A stretch of 64,000 nucleotides of DNA from UBA6544 sp038131165 (GTDB taxonomy: Bacteria; Pseudomonadota; Alphaproteobacteria; UBA8366). The stretch spans positions 1 through 64,000 of the forward strand of contig JAYPOZ010000012.1 of NCBI GenBank assembly GCA_038131165.1, written 5' to 3'. A model generated the notes under the pieces. That model saw nothing but the letters and a program-made list of their open reading frames with translations, was not told where the DNA came from and did no database searches. The first letter of the stretch is position 1. The number at the start of each line of letters is the position of its first letter. The translations under genes were made by a program, and so were the position numbers. Of the stretch, positions 25,424 through 33,633 are shown piece by piece.

Positions 25424-26656
25424 CTATCTTCCAGGCGTCAGCCGCCTGTTTTCCTGCCGGCAGGCGTAGGCCATCATTGCGCTCGCGATCACGACATAGA
25501 GCGCGGCAATGGCCCCCATGGTGCCGAGCGAGACATCGGCGTCGAGGCCCAATCCGAGCAAAGGCGGCGCCAGGGCCGATCCGAAGACGCTGACCGTGGC
25601 GGCGAAGCTTCGGATCGCCCCGATATGACGGGTGCCGTAGACCTCCGCCAACAGCAACGGAATACAGGTGACCATCAGGCCGGACGTGACGCCGAAAAGA
25701 CCGAGATAGACCCAGGCCCAGATGTAATGATCCAGATAGGCAACGACGAGGACACCCGCCGCCAACGGCAGCAGGGCAAACGGCAACAACCGCGTCGCGC
25801 CGACACGGTCCGCGAGGTCGCCCGCATACATCGAGAAGACAACCGTGGTCGCCGCGAAGATCGCGTAGCCGCCGGTCACCCATTCGAGCGACCATCCCTT
25901 CATGCCGGCGATGGTAAGTTGGTGGAAGTTCATCGCCGTCTCCAGCAAGGCCGGCGCCATCAATGCGGGCAGCATCATGAAGAAAAACGGATCGCGGAGC
26001 ATTTGCCCGAGGCGGCGGTCCGTCGTCGGCGGCAACTCGCCGGCCGACACCGGGTCCCTTTTCGTCTCGCGCGGCAGGAGCCACAGGATGAGCGGGATCA
26101 TCGACAGCCCCGCCAGAGCGCAGAGCGCGTAGGTGGATTGCCAGCCGATCGCCCCGATGGCGGCCACGGCGAGAAGCGGAAGGAATGCGCGGCCCGCCGA
26201 AAACCCGAGTATCGCAACCGCAACCGCTTTGCCCCGGTCCCGCTCGAAATATTTGACCATCCCGGTGACGGCGGTGTGCTGGCAGAGACCCTGGCCGAAC
26301 TGGCGCAATAGGAAAATCACGACGACGAGCATCCAGGCCGCCGGCGCCAGCGCCAACGACAGACAGGCAACCGCCATTCCAACGGCCACAATAACCGCGT
26401 AGGTCCGCACCGGCATCCGGTCGATCAGGCGGCCCGAGAGCGGCAGCAGCGCCGCCGACATCAGGGTGCCCGCCATATAGATCGCACCCCATTCGGTGTG
26501 CGAGAGGGCGAACGAGGCCTCGATGCTGGGGCTGAAGACACCGACGAAATAGGTTTGGCCGAAACTCGAACCGAAGGCCATCAGGAAGCCGAAGGCCAGA
26601 ACGCGCCGGTTCCTCAATACGAAAGCGAGATAGCCTGGCGACTTGGGATCCGTCAT
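25424..26656 (-). CDS. MFS transporter (paralog 1 of a tandem pair)
   Basis: Major facilitator superfamily permease of 410 residues with 12 predicted hydrophobic segments, of the monocarboxylate/oxalate-formate-type group. The first helix region AFGFLMAFGSSFGQTYFVG and FSPSIEASF are nearly the same as in the neighbour at 26653-27906, so the two arose by tandem duplication. It starts at the ATG at 26656, overlapping the stop of the upstream paralog by 4 bases. Longer reads in this frame continue over the neighbour and are spurious. Substrate probably an organic acid taken up for the downstream PhyH/SDR, by inference. Confidence 0.9.
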   Translation of the reverse strand: MTDPKSPGYLAFVLRNRRVLAFGFLMAFGSSFGQTYFVGVFSPSIEASFALSHTEWGAIYMAGTLMSAALLPLSGRLIDRMPVRTYAVIVAVGMAVACLSLALAPAAWMLVVVIFLLRQFGQGLCQHTAVTGMVKYFERDRGKAVAVAILGFSAGRAFLPLLAVAAIGAIGWQSTYALCALAGLSMIPLILWLLPRETKRDPVSAGELPPTTDRRLGQMLRDPFFFMMLPALMAPALLETAMNFHQLTIAGMKGWSLEWVTGGYAIFAATTVVFSMYAGDLADRVGATRLLPFALLPLAAGVLVVAYLDHYIWAWVYLGLFGVTSGLMVTCIPLLLAEVYGTRHIGAIRSFAATVSVFGSALAPPLLGLGLDADVSLGTMGAIAALYVVIASAMMAYACRQENRRLTPGR

Positions 26657-27906
26657 TTCCAATGCCTGCCGCCCATGAACATCAACATGCTGGCGCCGAT
26701 GAAATACGCCAAGGAGACGGACGTCATCGCCATCACCGTGGCGTCCAGATCGAGCGCCATGCCCAGCGCTGGCGGCCCGAGAGCCGATGCGAAGACGCTG
26801 AGGGTCGCGACGAAACTGCGGATCGCGCCAATATGCCGCGTGCCGTATATCTCCGATAACAGAACGGGTATCAGCGTCGCCTTGACCCCCGAACCGACGC
26901 CGTAGAGCGCCAGATAAACCCAGGCCCAAACGGGATTTTCGAAGCAGCCGAGTACGAGTGTCCCCACGACATACGGCACCAGGGAGAAGACGAACATCCG
27001 CACGGCGCCCAGCTGGTCCACCAGACTGCCCATCCACATCGACGCCATAATGGTCGCAAGCGCGTAGACCCCGTAGCCGGACGTGACCCATTCCGGTGTC
27101 CACGACTTAAGCGCCGCCACCGACAGCAGATGAAAACTCAGCGCCGTGTCGAAAAACGACGGTGCCAGGATCGCCGGTAGGAAGAGGTAGAATGTCGGGT
27201 CGCGGAAGACATCGCGCAAAGACCGGTCGCCGCGCGCTTCCGTCGAAGCCCCGATCTGGCCCACGGAATCGGACCGTTCGGGCTCGCTGTCCGGCGTCAG
27301 GTGCCCGCCCGCATTATTCGCAAGCAGGAGGGCGACCGCGGGAAACATCAACAGCAGAACCAAAGCGGCGCAGCCGACATAGGTTTCGCGCCATCCGAAA
27401 GCGGCGATGGCGGCCACCGTCGCCACGGGCAGAAGTGCCCGACCCATGGGAAACCCGAGCGTCGCAATCGCCACCGCCTTGCCGCGATCGCGGCGAAAAT
27501 ACTTTACCATGCCGGTTACGGCAGTGTGGCTGGCCAATCCCTGCCCCGCCTGACGCAGGAGATAAATCATCGGGATCAGGAACCAGGCGACCGGCGAGAA
27601 CGCAGCGGCCAGACAGGCCGCCCCCAGGAAGCCGCAGACCGCCAGGGCGTAGGTTCTGAGCTTCAGTCTGTCGATCCAGCGCCCCGTGAACGTCAGCGTC
27701 GCCGCGGACAACAATGTGCCCGCCATATAGATCGAGCCCCACTGGCTGTGGCTCAGCTCGAACGCCGCCTCGATGCTCGGGCTAAACAGCCCGATGAAAA
27801 AGGTCTGTCCAAAACTGGAGCCGAGCGCCATCAGGAATCCGAACGCCAAGAGGCGCCGGTTCTCCAGGGCGAATCTCAGATATCCGTTTGAGGGCGGTTG
27901 CGACAT
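26653..27906 (-). CDS. MFS transporter (paralog 2 of a tandem pair)
   Basis: A 417-residue MFS permease, paralogous to the next gene: AFGFLMALGSSFGQTFFIG, FSPSIEAAF, RHIGAIRSFVATLSVFASAL. There are about 12 membrane segments with a polar central loop near residues 190-215. I start at the ATG at 27906 (MSQPPSNGYL); the longer frame would add an unrelated N-terminus. It leads a four-gene operon ending at 23772 and is divergent from the acyl-CoA dehydrogenase gene. Two near-identical transporters in one operon may form a heteromeric or substrate-split system. Confidence 0.9.
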   Translation of the reverse strand: MSQPPSNGYLRFALENRRLLAFGFLMALGSSFGQTFFIGLFSPSIEAAFELSHSQWGSIYMAGTLLSAATLTFTGRWIDRLKLRTYALAVCGFLGAACLAAAFSPVAWFLIPMIYLLRQAGQGLASHTAVTGMVKYFRRDRGKAVAIATLGFPMGRALLPVATVAAIAAFGWRETYVGCAALVLLLMFPAVALLLANNAGGHLTPDSEPERSDSVGQIGASTEARGDRSLRDVFRDPTFYLFLPAILAPSFFDTALSFHLLSVAALKSWTPEWVTSGYGVYALATIMASMWMGSLVDQLGAVRMFVFSLVPYVVGTLVLGCFENPVWAWVYLALYGVGSGVKATLIPVLLSEIYGTRHIGAIRSFVATLSVFASALGPPALGMALDLDATVMAMTSVSLAYFIGASMLMFMGGRHWK

Positions 27907-27914
27907 GAAGCGGG

Positions 27915-27927
27915 CTGTGTACCACAG
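27915..27927. promoter_or_regulatory. Palindrome CTGTG-TAC-CACAG upstream of the MFS operon
   Basis: Perfect 5-bp dyad separated by 3 bases, immediately upstream of the MFS ATG and inside the divergent promoter region shared with the acyl-CoA dehydrogenase. Its place so near the start codon would suit a repressor site. It is short, so chance is possible. Confidence 0.25.
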
Positions 27928-28021
27928 TCCGAGCACGAGGACAGCCACTGCTTACGCGGTGGGACTCTCCGGCGGCGGCTCTACGTTCTCTCCTGACAAC
28001 GACCAGATGCGGGAAACCGAG

Positions 28022-29245
28022 ATGAGCGCCATTGCATTCGATATACCGGAAGACATCCTTGCCATGCGCGAGGGCCTGCGTGATTTCGCCAAGGCGGAGA
28101 TTCTGCCCCGCCACGAGACCCACAGGGAACTGTTCGAGAATCAAAGACGGCTCTACCGGGAGGATGGGCGATTCTCCGACGAGCTGCTTACCCTGATCGG
28201 CGAGGTTCGCCGCGCCGCTTCCAAGGCGGGCTATTACCAGATGTGCGTGCCCGAGGAACTTGGCGGCGGCGGGTTCGGCCATCTCGCCTATTTCGTCGGT
28301 TTCGAGGAACTGTTCCACATGTGCGGCCCGCAGAACTGGCTGATGCTTTACGCCATCAGCCATTGGGCGTTCGGCCCCAGCCGCATGCTGGAAAAGGTTA
28401 CCGAGCGTGCCCGCGACGAAATCCTGGCGCCGATGATGGCGGGCGAGAAGTCCATGTGTTTCGGCCTGTCGGAGCCGGGTGCCGGCTCGGACGCGGCGGC
28501 GATCAAAACGCGCGCCGTGCCGGACGGCGAGGGCTGGCGCATCAACGGGCGCAAGATATGGACGTCGAACTCTCCGGTCGCGGACTATTGCGTCGTCTTC
28601 GCCGTCACCGATCCCGAGGTCCGGGGCGGCATCTCCGCCTTCCTCGTGCCGACCGACGCGCCGGGGTTCGAAATCCAGCGCATCGTCAAACTGTTCGGCC
28701 ATATCGGCGGCGACGAAGCGGAACTGCGGCTGGAGGACATCTATGTCGAGCCGTGGCAGTTGGTCGGCGAGTTAAACAAGGGCTTCGCGGCGGCGCTCTA
28801 CGGTGTTTCGCTCGGGCGCATCTACAATTCCGCGCGCGGCATCGGCTATGGCCGCTGGGCGCTCGAGCAGGCATTGGAATACGCCAGCGTGCGCGAGGCC
28901 TTCGGCAAGACGATCTCGGAGTATCAGGGCGTCACCTTCCCGCTCGCGGAAAGCGCCACCGAACTCCATGCCGCGCATCTGATGGCGCTGAACGCGGCGA
29001 TGCTCCTCGACCGGGGCGAACCGGCGATCAAAGAGCTGTCGATGGCGAAGGCCTACGCCGTTCAGGTCGGCTACAAGGCCGTCGACCGCGCCATGCAGAC
29101 CCATGGCGCCATGGGCTTCACCAACGAACTCGGTCTCTATCATGCCTGGCACGCGCTGCGGATCGTGAAGGTCGCCGACGGCACCAATGAAATCCTCAAC
29201 CGTACCATCGCGCAACGGCTGTTGAAGGGCGATCTCGATTTGTAG
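28022..29245 (+). CDS. Acyl-CoA dehydrogenase
   Basis: FAD-dependent acyl-CoA dehydrogenase, 407 residues. CFGLSEPGAGSDAAAIKTRA and KIWTSNSPVADYCVVFAVT are the conserved FAD/substrate segments, and MQTHGAMGFTNELGLYHAWH with KVADGTNEI closes the protein as in this family. It desaturates an acyl-CoA thioester and passes electrons to ETF. The ATG at 28022 has GGGAAACCGAG before it; the alternative ATG at 28007 lacks a ribosome-binding site. It is monocistronic, ending 54 bases from the convergent eipA-like gene. Confidence 0.93.
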   Translation: MSAIAFDIPEDILAMREGLRDFAKAEILPRHETHRELFENQRRLYREDGRFSDELLTLIGEVRRAASKAGYYQMCVPEELGGGGFGHLAYFVGFEELFHMCGPQNWLMLYAISHWAFGPSRMLEKVTERARDEILAPMMAGEKSMCFGLSEPGAGSDAAAIKTRAVPDGEGWRINGRKIWTSNSPVADYCVVFAVTDPEVRGGISAFLVPTDAPGFEIQRIVKLFGHIGGDEAELRLEDIYVEPWQLVGELNKGFAAALYGVSLGRIYNSARGIGYGRWALEQALEYASVREAFGKTISEYQGVTFPLAESATELHAAHLMALNAAMLLDRGEPAIKELSMAKAYAVQVGYKAVDRAMQTHGAMGFTNELGLYHAWHALRIVKVADGTNEILNRTIAQRLLKGDLDL

Positions 29246-29299
29246 CGGACCGCTTCCTCGCCCGTTCCCCGGCGCGGTTCCGGGAAACGCTGCCCTGTC

Positions 29300-29866
29300 T
29301 TAGAACGGAATCCAGGAATGTTCCGGGCCGTAGTGGAGATAGCCGACATTGGCGCCGGCCCGCAGGCCCATGCCGGTCCGCATCGGCGCCAGGATGACGT
29401 CTCCATTCTGCTGGTAGTTCACGCCGACGCCGGCGACGAAATAGAAACTACCGCTCACGCCCGCATAGCGTTTGAAGATTTCGTCGGCGCTCTTGATTCC
29501 GTAGACCAAGGTCATTGATTTCGCCGCATTGCCGCCGAAATCGAATCCGACCGAGGGTCCCTGCCAATAGACCTTGCGCTTCGGCCCGTTCTTGATGTTC
29601 AACTCGCCGTTGCCGTAACGCAGCCCGACGAAAAACGCGCCGGCGACTTCCTCGCCCAGGATATACCCGTTCGGCTTGCCCAACTCGCCGAAGACCTTCT
29701 CGACCGCCGCAGCCAATCCGCCCGTCGTCTCCCCGAAAAAGCCGCGCGCGGCATTGAGAATTTCGTTTTCCGTATAAAAATCGTCGGCGGCCTTCGCAGT
29801 TTGCGGAAGGGCGAGGCCCACTACCAGTGCCATGACGGCAAGCAGCGAAATGAAAACCCGGTTCAT
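29300..29866 (-). CDS. eipA: EipA/DUF1134 family envelope protein
   Basis: A 188-residue DUF1134 protein, the family of Brucella EipA, a periplasmic beta-barrel protein needed for envelope integrity and common in Alphaproteobacteria. The N-terminus is a signal peptide (MNRVFISLLAVMALVVGLAL, cleavage after AKA near residue 26). The mature part holds the family blocks GFFGETTGGLAAAVEKVFGE, GEEVAGAFFVGLRYG, GPSVGFDFGGNAAKSMTLVY and NVGYLHYGPEHSWIPF. I choose the ATG at 29866 with AAGGA eight bases upstream. It is unrelated to the catabolic neighbours and is probably its own unit. Confidence 0.85.
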   Translation of the reverse strand: MNRVFISLLAVMALVVGLALPQTAKAADDFYTENEILNAARGFFGETTGGLAAAVEKVFGELGKPNGYILGEEVAGAFFVGLRYGNGELNIKNGPKRKVYWQGPSVGFDFGGNAAKSMTLVYGIKSADEIFKRYAGVSGSFYFVAGVGVNYQQNGDVILAPMRTGMGLRAGANVGYLHYGPEHSWIPF

Positions 29867-29990
29867 AAGCAGTTCCTTGATGTGATTTCCCATTTGCGAA
29901 ACTTGTCCGGATATTACACGAACACGGCGAGAAACGCGAAATGCCCTATATGACTCACTCTATACAGAATCTCCGGAGGTGGCGCACGCC

Positions 29991-31349
29991 ATGGCGGGAC
30001 TGACACTGACCTTGGCGGAATTCGTCTCCGGGACGGCCAATTCGGCGATACCGGCTGACATACGGCATGAGGGTATCCGCAGTTTCGTCAATTTCCTCGG
30101 CTGCGCTTTCGGCGGCACTCACCAAGAAGCCTCAGCGATCGCCTTTGCCTTGTCGGACGAATTTTCCGGCCCGCGCACGGCAACCGTCATCGGACGACAT
30201 GAAAGGCTCGATCCGCTCAACGCTACGCTCGCCAACAGTATCGCCGCTTCCGCCCAGGCCTTCGACGACACTCATTTCGCGACCGTTGTCCACCCGACCT
30301 GCACCGTCGGACCGGCGGCGCTGGCGCTAGCGGAAGGCCAAAGGATCCCGGGCAACGATTTCCTGACGGCCCTCATCCTCGGCATCGATGTACAGTGCCG
30401 CCTGGCGCGGTCGATCTTTCTGCCGCCGGCCGAACGCGAATTCGGCTGGTACATGACAAGCCTCGTCGGCGGCATCGGCGCTGCGGCGACAGCGGCCAGC
30501 CTGCTGAATCTCGACACGGAACAAACCGCCCACGCGCTTGCCATCGCCGCCGTCCGGAGCGGCGGGTTCCGGCAAGCGCTCTCGAACATGTGCGTCGGCT
30601 ATGCACCGGCGGCGGCCGCACGCGACGGTGTCTCGGCGGCGCTGCTGGCACGCAAGGGCTTCACCTGCTCGGAGCAGGCCTTCGAAGGCGTCAACGGTTT
30701 CGGCCAAGTCTTCGCGCACGCTGCGAACCTTCCGGCCGCCACCGAAAGCCTCGGCACTCAATGGGAAATACTGGGCAACAGCTATAAACCTTATCCGAGC
30801 GGCTTCGTCACTCACCCGGCAATCGACGGCTGTCTCGCGATCGCGGGCGAGGTCGGCCCCGATCCCGACACCATCCGCCGGGTCGTCGTCCGCGTCAGCC
30901 CGATGACGCAGCGCCTGGTCGACCGGCCGAATCCGGCAACGAGTTACGAAGCGCGGGTCAGCGTCCAGTACTGGGCCGCCGCAGCCTTGCTGCATCGTGC
31001 GGCGGGACTCGACCAAATCACCGATGCGGCGATGACGGATTCAGCCTTGGCCGCGTTGCGCGCCAAGGTCGAAAGCACCGCCGAGGACGGCATCCGGGAC
31101 GACGAGGCATATGTCAGCGTGGAACTCGCCGACGGATCGGTGCACAGCCGACATGTCGAGCACTGCATCGGCGGACCGGCGAATCCGATGACCGACGAAC
31201 AGCTGTCGGACAAGTTCATGGCACAGGTTCTTCCCCTCCTTGGCACGGCGCGCGCAGCCGATCTGTTGGAGCGTTGCTGGAATTTGCCGGATTCGGGCGA
31301 TGCCGGTGAGATCGCCCGCCTGTCGGGCCTCGGCGTGGAGGCCGCTTGA
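29991..31349 (+). CDS. MmgE/PrpD family protein
   Basis: A 452-residue member of the MmgE/PrpD family, which includes 2-methylcitrate dehydratase and cis-aconitate decarboxylase. Visible are SIAASAQAFDDTHFATVVHP with the conserved Asp/His pair, NMCVGYAPAAAARDGVSAALLA and EGVNGFGQVF. The ATG at 29991 follows GGAGG by 11 bases. Its TGA is directly followed by the ATG of the racemase-like gene with no gap, so the two are coupled. The usual propionate-pathway partners prpB and prpC are absent, so a methylcitrate role is doubtful. Confidence 0.9.
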   Translation: MAGLTLTLAEFVSGTANSAIPADIRHEGIRSFVNFLGCAFGGTHQEASAIAFALSDEFSGPRTATVIGRHERLDPLNATLANSIAASAQAFDDTHFATVVHPTCTVGPAALALAEGQRIPGNDFLTALILGIDVQCRLARSIFLPPAEREFGWYMTSLVGGIGAAATAASLLNLDTEQTAHALAIAAVRSGGFRQALSNMCVGYAPAAAARDGVSAALLARKGFTCSEQAFEGVNGFGQVFAHAANLPAATESLGTQWEILGNSYKPYPSGFVTHPAIDGCLAIAGEVGPDPDTIRRVVVRVSPMTQRLVDRPNPATSYEARVSVQYWAAAALLHRAAGLDQITDAAMTDSALAALRAKVESTAEDGIRDDEAYVSVELADGSVHSRHVEHCIGGPANPMTDEQLSDKFMAQVLPLLGTARAADLLERCWNLPDSGDAGEIARLSGLGVEAA

Positions 31350-32381
31350 ATGCGCATCACGACCGCGATCCGGATCGTCGAATGCCATGCCGAAGGCGAG
31401 GTGGGCGACGTGATTGTCGGCGGCGTATCGCCGCCGCCGGGAGAGACCGTCTGGGCGCAATCCAGACACATCGCCAGCGACGAAACCCTGCGGAACTTCG
31501 TCCTCAACGAGCCGCGCGGCGGCGTCTTCCGGCATGTAAATCTTCTCGTCCCGCCGAAGAATCCGGCGGCGGACGCCGCTTTCATCATCATGGAGCCGGC
31601 GGACACCCCGCCGATGTCGGGCTCGAACGCGATCTGCGTCGCGACGGTTCTGCTGGAGACCGGGATATTGCCGATCTCGGAGCCGGAGACGCAGCTCACC
31701 CTGGAAGCGCCGGGCGGTCTCGTGCGGGTCACGGCGCGCTGCGCGGACGGCAGGGTCCGGTCGATCCGGGTCCGAAACATCGCCTCCTTTGCAGAGAAAC
31801 TCGGCGCGCAGATCGAAGTGGAGGGCCTCGGCACGTTGACGGTCGACACCGCATTCGGCGGCGACAGTTTCGTCATTGCCGACGCGCCCGCGCTCGGCTT
31901 CGCCCTGACGCCGGACGAAGCCCGCGATCTTGCCGCGACCGGCATGAAGATCACTGCGGCGGCAAATGCTCAATTGGGGTTCTCCCATCCCGAGTTGCCG
32001 GAATGGAAGCACGTCTCGTTCTGTCAGATCGCCGCCCCCGTCGAGCGGCGCAGCGGCGTCAAGTTCGGCCGCAACGCCGTCGCGATCCGTCCCGGCAAGA
32101 TCGACCGTTCGCCCTGCGGCACCGGGTGCAGCGCGCGTATGGCCGTCCTCCATGCACGCGGTGAATTGACGGTCGGGGAGCGGTACGTTGGCGAATCGCT
32201 GATCGGCTCGACCTTCGACTGCGTCATCGAGGAAACCGCCACGATGGGAGGCCGGCCCGCCATTATACCATCCCTTGCCGGCCGTGCCTGGATCAGCGGC
32301 ATGCGGACGCTGATGCTGGATCCCGACGACCCGTGGCCGCAAGGGTATCGGCTCAGCGACACTTGGCCCCGTCAGGGCTAG
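31350..32381 (+). CDS. Proline racemase superfamily protein (Ser/Cys active-site pair)
   Basis: A 343-residue protein of the proline racemase/hydroxyproline epimerase/3-hydroxyproline dehydratase superfamily. The two acid-base residues are Ser90 (PPMSGSNAIC, where racemases have Cys) and Cys256 (DRSPCGTGCSARM). Within the superfamily Cys-Cys pairs occur in racemases and epimerases, Ser-Cys has been seen in some epimerases, and Cys-Thr marks 3-hydroxyproline dehydratases. An epimerase-like role is therefore favoured over dehydration, but the MCGH glycine-histidine is altered too (SGS), so a different substrate is possible. It directly follows the MmgE/PrpD gene. Confidence 0.88.
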   Translation: MRITTAIRIVECHAEGEVGDVIVGGVSPPPGETVWAQSRHIASDETLRNFVLNEPRGGVFRHVNLLVPPKNPAADAAFIIMEPADTPPMSGSNAICVATVLLETGILPISEPETQLTLEAPGGLVRVTARCADGRVRSIRVRNIASFAEKLGAQIEVEGLGTLTVDTAFGGDSFVIADAPALGFALTPDEARDLAATGMKITAAANAQLGFSHPELPEWKHVSFCQIAAPVERRSGVKFGRNAVAIRPGKIDRSPCGTGCSARMAVLHARGELTVGERYVGESLIGSTFDCVIEETATMGGRPAIIPSLAGRAWISGMRTLMLDPDDPWPQGYRLSDTWPRQG

Positions 32382-32456
32382 CCAACTGGCGCGGCCGGAC
32401 CTCGAATTACCGAAAGGACGGGCTACTCTCAATTTCAAGCAGACAGAGGGTTTCCA

Positions 32457-33623
32457 ATGGTATTTCCGCTCACCGAAGAACAGCAGATGATCCGCGAGAA
32501 CGTGTTGCGGATTTGCGCCGATTTCGACGATGATTATTGGTTGGCGCGGGACGAAGACGGCGTCTTTCCGGAGGATTTTTGCCTGGCGCTGGCAGAGGCC
32601 GGCTATCTCGGCATCGCCATGCCGGAAGAGTTCGGCGGCAGCGGCCTCGGCATCACGGAGGCCGCGGTCATGGTGCAGGCGATCTCGGAATCCGGTGCCG
32701 CCAACGGCGGCGTCTCTTCGGTCTCGATCAACGTCTTCGGGGTCAACCCGATTGTCCGCTATGGCACGGAGGAGCAGAAACAGCGCTGGCTGCCGCCGGT
32801 CATGCGGCGAGAGGAGCGCGCCTGTTTTGCGGTGACCGAGCCCGACGCCGGTCTCGATACGACCCAGCTCACCACCCGCGCGGTGCGCGACGGAGACCGC
32901 TACCTGGTCCACGGCCAGAAAATTTGGACGACGACCGCACAGGTGGCGGACAAGATCATGCTGATCGCGCGGACGGCGCCCAAGGAGGAGACCGACAGCC
33001 CCATCGACGGCCTTTCGCTGTTCTATGCGGATCTCGACCGCAAGTATGTCGAGATCAAGGAAATTCCGAAGATGGGACGTAAATGCGTCGATTCGAACAG
33101 CGTCTTCTTCGACGGCATGCCGATCCCGGTGGAGGACCGGATCGGCGAGGAAGGCAAAGGCTTCCGTTATCTGCTCCATGGGCTCAACCCCGAGCGTATC
33201 CTGCTGGCGGCGGGACTGGTCGGGCTCGGCCGCGCGGCGTTGCGGCGTGCCACGAACTACGCCAAGGAGCGGATCGTCTTCGATCGGCCGATCGGCATGA
33301 ACCAAGGCGTCCAGCATCCATTGGCTGAAAGCTGGGCCGAACTCGAAGCAGCGAACCTGATGGCTTTCACGGCGGCGCAGAAATACGACCGGGGAGAGCA
33401 TTGCGGCGCCGAGGCGAACGCCGCCAAGTACCTGGCCGGTGAGGCCTGCTTTAAAGCCTGCTCGAACGCCATCCAGACCCATGGCGGCATGGGCTACGCC
33501 AAGGAGTACCACGTCGAGCGCTACTTCCGCGAAATGCTGATCCACCGGATTGCTCCCATCAGCCCACAAATGATCCTCAATTATCTGGCGGAACGGGTGC
33601 TCGGCCTGCCGCGGTCCTACTAG
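32457..33623 (+). CDS. Acyl-CoA dehydrogenase
   Basis: A 388-residue acyl-CoA dehydrogenase with CFAVTEPDAGLDTTQLTTRA, GQKIWTTTAQVADKIMLIAR and THGGMGYAKEYHVERYFREM. It starts MVFPLTEEQQMIRENV as is usual for the family. It is the third gene of the plus-strand run 29991-35970 and is followed after 10 bases by the M24 gene. Substrate chain length is not evident; the AKEYHVER end resembles short/branched-chain enzymes. Confidence 0.92.
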   Translation: MVFPLTEEQQMIRENVLRICADFDDDYWLARDEDGVFPEDFCLALAEAGYLGIAMPEEFGGSGLGITEAAVMVQAISESGAANGGVSSVSINVFGVNPIVRYGTEEQKQRWLPPVMRREERACFAVTEPDAGLDTTQLTTRAVRDGDRYLVHGQKIWTTTAQVADKIMLIARTAPKEETDSPIDGLSLFYADLDRKYVEIKEIPKMGRKCVDSNSVFFDGMPIPVEDRIGEEGKGFRYLLHGLNPERILLAAGLVGLGRAALRRATNYAKERIVFDRPIGMNQGVQHPLAESWAELEAANLMAFTAAQKYDRGEHCGAEANAAKYLAGEACFKACSNAIQTHGGMGYAKEYHVERYFREMLIHRIAPISPQMILNYLAERVLGLPRSY

Positions 33624-33633
33624 GGAGACAGAG

